Assembly: GCA_002496805.1 (NCBI GenBank)
Contig: DALO01000002.1
Span: forward strand, 417,730 to 481,729
Direction: 5' to 3'
Length of the DNA stretch: 64,000 nt
From: Methanobacterium sp. UBA353
GTDB lineage: Archaea > Methanobacteriota > Methanobacteria > Methanobacteriales > Methanobacteriaceae
In this document: positions 1 through 7,168 of the stretch, one piece after another
How positions within the stretch are numbered: the first letter of the stretch is position 1
Layout: every line of letters starts with the position of its first letter
Translations under genes and position numbers: made by a program
Notes under the pieces: model-generated
Told to the model about the DNA's origin: nothing
Databases searched by the model: none
The model's input: only the letters and a program-made list of their open reading frames with translations

Positions 1-59
1 TTAAAGAAGATCTTGAAGGCGTGGATATGAGCACGGAAATGTGTGATGGTGGGGGTTAA
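1..59 (+). CDS. 3' end of an unidentified gene (partial)
   Basis: The window opens inside a plus-strand reading frame. The last 18 codons (KEDLEGVDMSTEMCDGGG) end at a TAA at 57-59. Two long T-runs follow directly, which fits the end of a transcription unit. Too little is present to name a family; the Gly-rich end after a lone Cys is the only visible trait. Confidence 0.5.
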   Translation, partial: KEDLEGVDMSTEMCDGGG

Positions 60-76
60 GTTCTCCATCTAAAACC

Positions 77-103
77 TTTTTTTTTAGAATACGTTTTTTT
101 TTT
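77..103 (+). terminator. Oligo-T terminator after the partial gene
   Basis: Two T-runs of 9 and 10 bases (77-85 and 94-103) lie 18 bases after the stop codon of the partial upstream gene. Consecutive T-runs on the coding strand without a strong hairpin are the usual archaeal intrinsic terminator. The next gene converges from the other strand. Confidence 0.45.
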
Positions 104-133
104 CATATTCTCTAATATAACCATTTACATCAT

Positions 134-643
134 TTAATTTTTCAAATTATTGATGCACTGTTCTAATGAGTTTTCAGCTGCAGATTTATCAATTTTAAGT
201 TCACTTAAAACATTGGCATTGTAACTTTCATCAGATGGGGTGTGCACCGGGTCGCATACAGTTTGATTATTACATGGAACATGCACTGGATCGCAGATCA
301 CTGGTTCGGTAAGCATTTTATAAAGCATATAGGCAATGAGTAGAGAAATAATGCCGGAGATAATGGCAATTGTAATCTTAACTTTCTCGTTCTTGATGTA
401 AGTGTCAATAATACATCCAAAAAGGTAGCTTAAAACTATTCCCACTACCAGAAAAATGGAAATGCTTATTAAAAAGATCAAAAGATCAACCAAGATGAAG
501 GATGAGTAAAAATAGTTATAATCAGCATAGATGTAGTCTTGGCCAAATAATAGAATGACTAAACTGGAAAAGGGGATCAATAATAATATAAAAAAGATGA
601 GTTTGAATCTGCTGGGATAAAAGAATTCTTTAAGATCTACCAT
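134..643 (-). CDS. Small integral membrane protein with a Cys-containing repeat tail, function unknown
   Basis: 169 residues. Three hydrophobic segments are visible at about residues 13-34, 48-76 and 88-110, so this is an integral membrane protein. The roughly 60-residue hydrophilic tail carries the pentapeptide CDPVH twice (residues 117 and 130) with two further Cys nearby, possibly a metal-binding or disulfide element. I do not recognise the family. It lies on the same strand as the downstream-reading radical SAM gene but 75 bases away, and nothing in the sequence ties them functionally. Confidence 0.6.
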   Translation of the reverse strand: MVDLKEFFYPSRFKLIFFILLLIPFSSLVILLFGQDYIYADYNYFYSSFILVDLLIFLISISIFLVVGIVLSYLFGCIIDTYIKNEKVKITIAIISGIISLLIAYMLYKMLTEPVICDPVHVPCNNQTVCDPVHTPSDESYNANVLSELKIDKSAAENSLEQCINNLKN

Positions 644-718
644 AACCTATTTTTTGTCCTTTCTCTATTAAATTTATTTTCTCTATGTAATATTTTTTTA
701 AAAACCCATGATAAAAAG

Positions 719-2362
719 TCAAATCCTGAAGATTTTCCCCAAAGTCGCTGAGTCCTGGAAGTAATCCTCCACTCCATGTTTTTGGAACTTTTTCCCCACG
801 AATTGGAATCTCCACATCTTTTCAGCTAATTTATCTGCCTTTTTAGACATATCTCCATAAAAATTTTTCATTTCATGGGCTAAAAGGTCAATTTTTTCTT
901 CAATTCCAGTTTCCGGAACCATTCTATAAATATCAACTAAACATTTGAGTGTTATTTTGTTGCAGTTTTGGATAAGATTAATTGTTTCTTTTTTTAATTG
1001 GTGTGATTTTGCTCCAGGATAGAAACGCTGGTTTAATTCTGAACGATAGGATAGGGCAATCAATTTATGGGATAATTCCGGATAGGGAGAATTTTCCTGG
1101 TAAAAGGTGAGGGCATTGATACGAAACATTTTTTCTGTTGCATCATCCTGGATTCGATAGTCCCAGTGAGGCCAATCCCCCCTTAAGAGTCCTTTACCTT
1201 TAACCAGCCTTTCCAGGGGTGAACCCGCCACAATTTCGGCTCTGCCGAAATCAAAGGCCATCTTTAAGTTCTGGTTCATGAAATAGATATTCTCGTTTAT
1301 CTCTTTCAGGGTGGCCCTGGGATGAAACATCAGCAGATTAAAAGTCACACCCATATGATAGTTTTCCAGGAGTTTAAGGGAATGGTAAACATCATCCATA
1401 TTTGCACCGCGTGCCAGGGCTTTTAACCCACTGTTACTCGCATTTTCCACTCCTAAAAACACTCCCACTGTGCCTAGTTCTTCTAAAAGTATGAGGATTT
1501 CTTCATTAATCCCATCTGGTCGTGTTTTAATAAGAAAGGCGATTTCTTCCAAGTCCACTTTTTCCTTCATTAGGGATTTTTTCAAGGAATTCAGACGATT
1601 ATAGGAACTTTTGGTGGAAGGTAACAGGAAATTGTCATCATGAAACTGGAATAACCGGACATTCTTATTATGATATAGTTCTGCGATTTCCAGAGCTACA
1701 TTTTCTGGTGTTCTCAAGGCGTAGGGGCGTTCTGTTTTTTGTTTATGAAATGCTCCTATGCAACAGTAAATGCAACGGGAATGAAAACACCCCCTGCTGC
1801 TTACCAATGTACTAAACTTCTCCCCTAACCTGATTTGGGGTTTTGCTTCTCGTAAAGGAAATGGCAGTTCATCCAGGTCCGGAAATTTATTAATTACATA
1901 ATTTTCTTTAATGGAGCCATCTGAAGATTTGTGAACCAGATTTAGAACATCCCTTAAGTTTTTTTCATTGATTATTGCACTAGTAAGTTTTGAAATAGCT
2001 TTTTCTCCTTCAAAACGAATAACTGAGTCAACAGCATCATATCCAAGTATTTTTTCATATTCGAAGGTGGGGAAATGACCACCAACAGTTAGGTGGACCT
2101 CGGGGTTATTTTTTTTTATTTCACCGATGAGATCCAGGAACATGATGGCCATGGACTGAAAAGCCATGGAAACAGCTACCACATCTGGTTTGAAAGATTC
2201 CAGTTCATCTAAGACACTTTTAAACATGTGGTAATTAGAACACCCAGCAATTTTTACCTGATTTCCGTTTCTTTTAAGTTCCGCACCGAGGTAGCGGATG
2301 GCCAGGTTTTCTTCGTCTTCTGCCCCAATAATGAGAACTTTTCCTTTTCTTTTTTCGTTCAT
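719..2362 (-). CDS. B12-binding-type radical SAM protein
   Basis: 547 residues. The N-terminal part (about 8-150) resembles the cobalamin-binding Rossmann domain of B12-dependent radical SAM enzymes, with GGHFPTF near residue 95, although a DxHxxG cobalamin ligand motif is not evident. The radical SAM core follows from about residue 185. Its cluster-binding cysteines are C192, C197 and C200 in SRGCFHSRCIYC, a CX4CX2C spacing instead of the usual CX3CX2C. It probably binds a [4Fe-4S] cluster and cleaves S-adenosylmethionine; members of this class do methylations, ring closures and rearrangements. The substrate cannot be read from sequence, and no biosynthetic neighbours point to one. Confidence 0.75.
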   Translation of the reverse strand: MNEKRKGKVLIIGAEDEENLAIRYLGAELKRNGNQVKIAGCSNYHMFKSVLDELESFKPDVVAVSMAFQSMAIMFLDLIGEIKKNNPEVHLTVGGHFPTFEYEKILGYDAVDSVIRFEGEKAISKLTSAIINEKNLRDVLNLVHKSSDGSIKENYVINKFPDLDELPFPLREAKPQIRLGEKFSTLVSSRGCFHSRCIYCCIGAFHKQKTERPYALRTPENVALEIAELYHNKNVRLFQFHDDNFLLPSTKSSYNRLNSLKKSLMKEKVDLEEIAFLIKTRPDGINEEILILLEELGTVGVFLGVENASNSGLKALARGANMDDVYHSLKLLENYHMGVTFNLLMFHPRATLKEINENIYFMNQNLKMAFDFGRAEIVAGSPLERLVKGKGLLRGDWPHWDYRIQDDATEKMFRINALTFYQENSPYPELSHKLIALSYRSELNQRFYPGAKSHQLKKETINLIQNCNKITLKCLVDIYRMVPETGIEEKIDLLAHEMKNFYGDMSKKADKLAEKMWRFQFVGKKFQKHGVEDYFQDSATLGKIFRI

Positions 2363-2446
2363 GTAAAATCAGTCAATTTTATGGATGTACTTACTCTTTT
2401 ATGGTATTCATTTATCTTTACATCTTTTTTTCTCATTTGGCATATA

Positions 2447-2493
2447 GTTTATAATATTAACAAAATCACACACATAACAAACCGACGGTCGGT
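2447..2493 (+). promoter_or_regulatory. TATA box plus palindromic TetR-type operator
   Basis: A TATA-like element (GTTTATAATATT, 2447-2458) is followed by ACCGAC-G-GTCGGT (2481-2493), a perfect 6-bp inverted repeat around a central G. The palindrome sits where transcription should begin, about 25 bases from the TATA box, and 5 bases before a GGAGG ribosome binding site. ACCGAC/GTCGGT half-sites are typical for TetR-family regulators. It should control the tetR remnant that follows. Confidence 0.6.
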
Positions 2494-2508
2494 ATGTTGG
2501 AGGTTATT

Positions 2509-2770
2509 ATGGTACCCAGAAAATCCAGACCTTTTAAAGTACTATCAACAGTACACAGTCGAATACATTAAATTTTTTGAGGGTGCATTCACCATGGGAA
2601 TTCAAATGGGGGAATTCGAAACCCATAATGTTAAAACCAGTGCTGTAACCCTAATGGTGGCCCTAGATGGAGTTGTAGGGGGCATGTTATTTGATGAAGA
2701 TTTAGTACTGGAAGAAGTTATGCAACATTTCGAGGAAAAATTCATCAAATCTATTGAAAAAACAGGATAA
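2509..2770 (+). pseudogene. TetR-family regulator with the DNA-binding domain deleted
   Basis: A strong GGAGG site (2499-2503) precedes an ATG at 2509 that reads MVPRKSRPFKV and stops after 20 codons. In another frame, from about 2518 to the stop at 2768-2770, the sequence encodes about 80 residues that look like a TetR ligand-binding domain: NPDLLKYYQQYTVEYIKFFE, GIQMGEF, and VALDGVVGGMLFDE. The N-terminal helix-turn-helix is missing. The simplest reading is an internal deletion of roughly 300 bp or more that joined the start to the C-terminal half out of frame. Operator, RBS and start codon survive. It probably once regulated itself and the flavodoxin-ferredoxin gene downstream. I reject the longer open frame beginning at 2228, whose first half is antisense to the radical SAM gene. 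Confidence 0.65.
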
Positions 2771-2841
2771 ATCATCCTGAAATTAAGCTATGAATATTTA
2801 AATTCAAAAATAGTTGCAGATCAGATAAAGAGGATGATTAT

Positions 2842-3621
2842 TTGAAGATTGAAAATGTGGACTTTTACTATTTTTCTGGAACTGGGAACACTCTTCTGGT
2901 TGTGGAGAAAATGGAAGAAATCTTTTTAAAAAATGGTGTGGATGTCAAACTTCACCCAATAGAGAAATCCAACCCTGAAGATGTAAATCTTCAGCACACT
3001 TTAGGATTAGCCTTCCCCGTGGTAGGATTATCCACTTACCCTTTTGTCTGGGAGTTCATAGAATCACTTCCACTTGCAGATGGCACCCCAATCTTCATGG
3101 CAGACACCCTTACTGGATATTCAGGAGGCATTGTTGGGCCTCTCCACAATAAACTGAAAAAAAAGGGATATGAACCAATAGGAGCTTGTGAAATCATAAT
3201 GCCTCTGAATATTTTTTACATTCAAAGCAAAGAGAGTAGAAGTAAGTTAATAGAAAAAGGAATTAAAAAAGCCGAAGAATATGCTCAGGCACTTTTTAAT
3301 GGTCAAACAAATTGGGGGAGCTTTCCAGTACTTCCCAGTGTATTATGCACTTTAAGCCGTTCTTTTACAAGTTCATGGGAATGGAAATCCCAGCAGAAAT
3401 GGTTTGGATTCCGCGCTAAAAAATCTGAATGTAACCAGTGTGGAATATGCGTTCAGATATGTCCTTTAAACAATATTGAAATGAGAGAATACCCAGTATA
3501 CAAGTGCAAATGTCAGTTCTGCATGCGATGTGTTTCTTTCTGCCCGCAAAATGCCATACCATGTAAAGTAAATTATAAAGGGAAAACACATCAGGCAGTG
3601 AAAGTTAAAAAAATTTGTTAA
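2842..3621 (+). CDS. EFR1-type flavodoxin/ferredoxin fusion protein
   Basis: 259 residues, TTG start behind AAAGAGGATGA. The N-terminal half is flavodoxin-like, with the FMN phosphate-binding loop FSGTGNT at residues 11-17. The C-terminus has two [4Fe-4S] motifs: C197/200/203/207 (CNQCGICVQICP) and C224/227/230/234 (CQFCMRCVSFCP). This layout is that of the EFR1 family of cytoplasmic electron carriers found in many anaerobes. It likely transfers electrons between ferredoxin and flavin partners; the partner is unknown. It lies 71 bases after the tetR remnant and was plausibly its target. A degenerate copy of its C-terminal coding sequence lies just downstream. Confidence 0.8.
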   Translation: MKIENVDFYYFSGTGNTLLVVEKMEEIFLKNGVDVKLHPIEKSNPEDVNLQHTLGLAFPVVGLSTYPFVWEFIESLPLADGTPIFMADTLTGYSGGIVGPLHNKLKKKGYEPIGACEIIMPLNIFYIQSKESRSKLIEKGIKKAEEYAQALFNGQTNWGSFPVLPSVLCTLSRSFTSSWEWKSQQKWFGFRAKKSECNQCGICVQICPLNNIEMREYPVYKCKCQFCMRCVSFCPQNAIPCKVNYKGKTHQAVKVKKIC

Positions 3622-3682
3622 TAGTGATAAATCTAAAATAAGTTATGATGATATGTCCAAGACAAGTCATGTTAACTAAATT

Positions 3683-3733
3683 GAATATAAAGAAAAAATA
3701 TATCGTGCTGTGAAAGTAAAAGAGTTTTTTAAA
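3683..3733 (+). pseudogene. Tail remnant of a second EFR1-type ferredoxin gene
   Basis: Read in the frame starting at 3683, these codons give EYKEKIYRAVKVKEFFK, which parallels the final residues of the intact gene just upstream (NYKGKTHQAVKVKKIC). No start codon or upstream domain accompanies it. It looks like the last 17 codons of a lost tandem paralogue, left behind after a deletion. The match is short, so this rests on the run YRAVKVKEFF versus HQAVKVKKIC. Confidence 0.5.
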
Positions 3734-3762
3734 TACAATATGTTCAATATGAGATGTTTATC

Positions 3763-4380
3763 ATGTCAAAGTATGATTTTGATGAGAAAAATATTGATGT
3801 TGAAGGGCTGGCCCAAGATGCAATAACTAATGAAGAATTATTTCAGGAACTGTTGAGAGGCGCTCGTTCAAAGGATGACACCACCCGACAAAACAGTTTC
3901 AAGTCCTTGCAGATCATAGCTGAAGCGAACCCCCAATTTCTATATTCTGAATGGGATTACTTCCAGGAGATGCTCTCAAGTCCAAACAACTACCATAAAT
4001 TTATTGCAATTTACATTTTAGCCAGTTTAACCAGTGTTGATGATAATAAAAAGTTTGATGAGATATTTGATGATTATTTTGGGATACTGGCGGGGGACAA
4101 AGCAATGACTGCATCTCATGTGGCCCTAAATTCAAGTGTCATAGTCCGGAACAAACCGGAGTTAAGATCTCGAATTATTGATATTCTAATGAGTATTGAT
4201 GATATTCACCAGGGCAAGCAGAAGGAACTCATCAAAGCATATGCCATTGAAGTACTCATGAAGATCCATCCTGATGTTGATGACCGGGGTGAGATCGAAG
4301 AGTTTGTCCGAACCCAGTTGGAAAGTAAAAGTCCCAAGACTAGGAATATGGCCCAATGTTTTTTGGACAGGTGTGATTAG
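3763..4380 (+). CDS. HEAT-repeat-like alpha-helical protein, function unknown
   Basis: About 205 residues if the ATG at 3763 (MSKYDF) is used; an ATG three codons upstream (3754) is possible and neither has a clear ribosome binding site. The protein is predicted to be all helical, with repeated amphipathic helix pairs such as SFKSLQIIAEANPQFL, KFIAIYILASL, and IKAYAIEVLMKIHPDV, resembling HEAT or armadillo repeats. It has no signal peptide or membrane segment and is strongly acidic at the N-terminus. Proteins of this type act as protein-binding scaffolds. I do not know its partner. Confidence 0.6.
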   Translation: MSKYDFDEKNIDVEGLAQDAITNEELFQELLRGARSKDDTTRQNSFKSLQIIAEANPQFLYSEWDYFQEMLSSPNNYHKFIAIYILASLTSVDDNKKFDEIFDDYFGILAGDKAMTASHVALNSSVIVRNKPELRSRIIDILMSIDDIHQGKQKELIKAYAIEVLMKIHPDVDDRGEIEEFVRTQLESKSPKTRNMAQCFLDRCD

Positions 4381-4426
4381 ATAAATTAATATACTAGAAT
4401 GCCCTCAAATAAAATTAGGGGGTAAT

Positions 4427-4729
4427 ATGGTTAAGAATATTGGTTCGCATAAATATCCACAGAGGATAAGCAAATTCAAAAAAATAGTGAATGAAGTCTG
4501 GTCAAATACCGCCAACCAAAAACACTCGCAACGGATTTTTTTCTCTAAATACTCGCTAAAAAATAATGAATCAAGTTTATGGTCATCAAAAGATCCTGAA
4601 AGATGGGAAAAATTTCAAGAAGACTTTCAAAGTGAATTTGAAGATAAAATCCAACTTTTAGATAAAATCCGGGACAAGAAAAAGGAAAATAAAATATTTT
4701 ATTTGCTTCAAGAAGGATATTTTATTTAA
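4427..4729 (+). CDS. Short DUF488-like protein, possibly truncated
   Basis: 100 residues behind GGGGGTAAT. The segment KDPERWEKFQEDFQSEF (about residues 54-70) resembles the HDPERWEEFRERYRAEL signature of DUF488 proteins, and IFYLLQ near the end corresponds to the TLLYAA strand of that family. The family normally has a longer N-terminal barrel portion with a VDRLWPRG motif, here weakly matched by VNEVWSNT, and continues past the final strand; this protein stops there. It may be a diverged or 3'-shortened DUF488 member. Its function is unknown. It lies in a stretch with other decayed genes, which supports degeneration. Confidence 0.5.
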   Translation: MVKNIGSHKYPQRISKFKKIVNEVWSNTANQKHSQRIFFSKYSLKNNESSLWSSKDPERWEKFQEDFQSEFEDKIQLLDKIRDKKKENKIFYLLQEGYFI

Positions 4730-4891
4730 ACAATTTTTTTGGGTGTTTATTTTACATTTTAAGGTTTTTAGGTAAGAATATCTTCATACTGGGTGATTTA
4801 GTCCCATGAACTATTTGATTTTTATAAATTTATGTAGTAAAATTGATTGTATTTTGCATAATCATTATTAATATTATATATAAAAAAAGTA

Positions 4892-5029
4892 TTACTTTTT
4901 TCCTAATCCATTCATGATCATTCTGCGTATAATATACGATCGTGATCTATCCTCTTTTTTGGCAATGCGATCTATTTTTTCAATATATTCTGGCTCCAGT
5001 CTAATGTAAACACTCTTCTTTTTTGTCAT
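4892..5029 (-). CDS. 45-residue ribbon-helix-helix DNA-binding protein
   Basis: An ATG at 5029 opens a 45-codon frame ending in TAA at 4892. The N-terminal strand KKKSVYIRLEPEYIEKID, then the helical segment RIAKKEDRSRSYIIRRMIMNGL, is the classic CopG/Arc-type ribbon-helix-helix fold: a basic beta strand with alternating residues, helix A, the turn EDRSRS and helix B. Such proteins dimerise and bind tandem short direct repeats. Two ATTACA repeats with a 10-bp period lie just upstream, between the TATA box and the start codon, which suggests autoregulation. No toxin-like gene is adjacent, so an antitoxin role is not supported. Confidence 0.75.
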   Translation of the reverse strand: MTKKKSVYIRLEPEYIEKIDRIAKKEDRSRSYIIRRMIMNGLGKK

Positions 5030-5036
5030 GTATATT

Positions 5037-5064
5037 ATTACAATTCATTACAAATATATACTTT
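5037..5064 (-). promoter_or_regulatory. RHH gene promoter with tandem ATTACA operator repeats
   Basis: On the minus strand a TATA box (AAAGTATATATTT, 5052-5064) lies about 25-30 bases upstream of the RHH start codon at 5029, so the transcript would be nearly leaderless. Between the two, on the plus strand, ATTACA occurs at 5037-5042 and 5047-5052, a direct repeat spaced by exactly one helical turn. This is the geometry expected for an operator bound by two ribbon-helix-helix dimers. Confidence 0.45.
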
Positions 5065-5145
5065 ACTGATTTACTGGGTATTTCTATTAATTAATTCCAT
5101 TCTTGCTAAAAGATTATCAACATGGTCTGATAATTCTATTATTCA

Positions 5146-6018
5146 ATGTCTAAGATCAGTTTTTCAGATATTAGTGTGTGGGTTATAAAATTCACCTTCA
5201 ACAGTCGGTTTGCCCTGGCTAATCTCTGCAGGAAATTACCTCCCATGGCCAGATTGGTTGATAAATTGTTCTTTCAAGGTGATGATATGCAGGTACTTCC
5301 CATGGATACTGCCATAAAAACCCAACGTTCAGGAAATGTCCAGGAACTAGAAGTAAATGAAAGTGTTCCAATTAAAAATGAAAATACAGTACTCCCCAGT
5401 CAAGTATTAGGGGAGATGATCCAAAAGTCAAAATATCATTTCATTATGGATTCCTGCATATGCCGCACTTCCAATAACTGCCAAGAATACCCCCAAGATC
5501 TTGGATGTTTGTTTTTAGGTAAAGGATCACAAAAAATTTCCAAAAAATTGGGAAGAGCAGTTACAGCCAGAGAAGCCATGGAACATATCCAAAAGTGTAG
5601 CAAATTAGGTTTGGTGCCCATCATTGGCAGAAACAAGATTGACAGCGTATGGTTAAACACCGGTCCCAAAGAAGATCTCCTATCGATATGTCACTGTTGC
5701 CAGTGTTGTTGCTTGTGGAAAATGACACCCAACCTGCCTGAAGATATGGGCAGTTGTTTTTCATCAATGGAAGGTGTTCAGATAGTCTTCAACGAAGAAA
5801 CATGTAATGGGTGTGGTTTATGTGCCACTGACACCTGTTTTTTAGATGCAATTGAAGTTATAAATGGTAAAGCCAAAAGGGATGAGGAAAAATGCAGAAT
5901 TTGTGGGAGATGTGTGGAAATATGCCCCCAAAGAGCGGTTATTATTAACATATCTGTTGATGCTGTTAAACGTTCTTTAGAACGCATTGATCCATTGGTA
6001 GATGTTCAATCAGAATAA
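5146..6018 (+). CDS. Cys-rich protein with two [4Fe-4S] ferredoxin motifs
   Basis: 290 residues. The C-terminal third holds two ferredoxin motifs: C220/223/226/231 and C250/253/256/260 (CRICGRCVEICP). The middle has further Cys groups: C104, C106, C112 and C121, and a dense CHCCQCCC at 182-189. These extra cysteines could hold another iron-sulfur or metal centre. It resembles 4Fe-4S proteins of methanogens and clostridia that are annotated only as ferredoxin-like. There is no signal peptide, so it is probably cytoplasmic and takes part in electron transfer; the redox partner is unknown. The start has no evident ribosome binding site, so the true start could lie slightly inside. Confidence 0.65.
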   Translation: MSKISFSDISVWVIKFTFNSRFALANLCRKLPPMARLVDKLFFQGDDMQVLPMDTAIKTQRSGNVQELEVNESVPIKNENTVLPSQVLGEMIQKSKYHFIMDSCICRTSNNCQEYPQDLGCLFLGKGSQKISKKLGRAVTAREAMEHIQKCSKLGLVPIIGRNKIDSVWLNTGPKEDLLSICHCCQCCCLWKMTPNLPEDMGSCFSSMEGVQIVFNEETCNGCGLCATDTCFLDAIEVINGKAKRDEEKCRICGRCVEICPQRAVIINISVDAVKRSLERIDPLVDVQSE

Positions 6019-6125
6019 AATATTTCCTAAAAATATTGTCTATAAATTATATTCTCGCATAAAAAATTAAACCACAATCTAAATCTCCAACATTCGCTTA
6101 CTTTCGGTGTGTGTTGTTTTAGCCT

Positions 6126-6385
6126 GAATTCTTTTTTATGGGTTATCACATAAATATAAGCAGCGAAAAAAGGGGCACTAACTTTCTGAACAGCTTCAAT
6201 TTCGTCCATTTTATCTTTGAGTACAATATCCATAGTACCAAATCGGGCCTTATCTCAGCCACACGTTCACTGATTATTTTCCATTGGAACTATGGCTGGA
6301 ACTGAATAACTTGTTTCAACCAGTTTTCTCTAAGATCCAGAAGAGTGATCTTTTCTTCTACAATGATCAATGATTCAAACTCCAT
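6126..6385 (-). pseudogene. Frameshifted response-regulator receiver domain
   Basis: A promoter-like TATA element, a GGGGGAG ribosome binding site and an ATG at 6385 remain. Reading three frames in turn gives the parts of a CheY-like receiver: LIIVEEKITLLDLRENW (the IVEDE strand and helix 1), then YSVPAIVPMENNQ, then ERVAEIRPDLVL, and finally MDIVLKDKMDEIEAVQKV and IYVIT. These match, in order, the receiver of the intact regulator starting at 61825 ([38 protein letters not shown]). At least two frameshifts, one a missing base before MDIVL, and a premature end make it non-functional. Nothing recognisable follows the receiver part. Confidence 0.7.
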
Positions 6386-6403
6386 TCAACTCCCCCAGTT
6401 TCG

Positions 6404-6415
6404 TTATAATATACT
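6404..6415 (-). promoter_or_regulatory. TATA box of the receiver pseudogene
   Basis: On the minus strand AGTATATTATAA lies about 25 bases upstream of the GGGGGAGTTGA-ATG translation start of the decayed receiver gene. Its conservation suggests that the gene died recently. Confidence 0.35.
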
Positions 6416-6542
6416 AAAATTTTCATCATGCAAGAAAACAAGCTAATTTTTGCAGTTATTTGTTAAAATTTTTGTTTAATAAAAAAAATAGAAGCTTTAT
6501 GAAAGGAAAACAATTCATTATTAAAAAAGGGTGGGAATGTTT

Positions 6543-7079
6543 TTAAATATCCACGCTCTTATCTTGCACTGCAACACAAAATCGACACAGTGCACTGGGA
6601 GTGTCCTTCTGTTTATCTTTCACAGGGCACAAGTAGACACCGTTAACCAGTTGCAGTGTGAAATCACCTGGAAATCTGGTTCCCACAGGATGAATTGATT
6701 CTTCCCTTATGAATGTAGTGTAAATGGCAACTACACAAGCTATACGGTGGAAACACTTCTCATCATCACTTTGGGCATTTTGAGCCAGTTGATTCTGGAT
6801 TTCCACAAATTCAGAAAGATTATTAGTGTCTATTTCTCCGGGATATTCAGTCTGATCATCTTTTATATCCTTAATACGGGTGAAAAAAGCTTTGGTGAAT
6901 CTGACTATGTAATCTTCACGTTCTATTCGTGGCATGAATTTGGCATCATCTCTAATGAAATTGGAGGCCTTCATAATGTCTTGAATATGAATGGATCTTG
7001 CCTCCTTTTTCAAAACCTTCAGCAGATCATTTCTGGATATTTCCTGGTCAAAATCGATTTCAGACAGTATTGTTGACAT
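6543..7079 (-). CDS. DUF2115 (UPF0305) family protein, first of two tandem copies
   Basis: 178 residues. It has the marks of DUF2115, a family largely confined to methanogens: an N-terminal helical region, HPVGTRFPG (residues 130-138), then YLCPVKDKQ and ALCRFC, giving conserved Cys at 151, 165 and 168. The CP...CxxC arrangement suggests a metal site, but no activity is established. The next gene upstream on the same strand is a paralogue with Cys at identical positions; the two are separated by about 90 bases, so they arose by tandem duplication. Confidence 0.8.
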   Translation of the reverse strand: MSTILSEIDFDQEISRNDLLKVLKKEARSIHIQDIMKASNFIRDDAKFMPRIEREDYIVRFTKAFFTRIKDIKDDQTEYPGEIDTNNLSEFVEIQNQLAQNAQSDDEKCFHRIACVVAIYTTFIREESIHPVGTRFPGDFTLQLVNGVYLCPVKDKQKDTPSALCRFCVAVQDKSVDI

Positions 7080-7168
7080 TACACATTCTCCACATTATTT
7101 AAACTGGATGAATTTATTTCTACCACAATCTTATTTTTTTCACAAATGATAAGGCTCTTACAACATAA

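Noticed and set aside
630..815. 61-codon frame between the membrane protein and the radical SAM gene
   Set aside because: Overlaps the ends of both neighbours, its ATG lacks a ribosome binding site, and its residues are out of frame with conserved motifs.
2228..2508. First half of a 180-codon plus-strand frame running into the TetR-like domain
   Set aside because: This part is antisense to the radical SAM gene and to its promoter region, has no ribosome binding site and reads as low-complexity hydrophobic residues; only the part after about 2518 resembles a protein family.
4892..5029. Antitoxin role for the RHH protein
   Set aside because: No small toxin-like frame (RelE, MazF, VapC or PIN type) lies next to it on either strand.
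6747..7076. 109-codon plus-strand frame opposite the first DUF2115 gene
   Set aside because: Fully antisense to a gene with family motifs; no translation signal.
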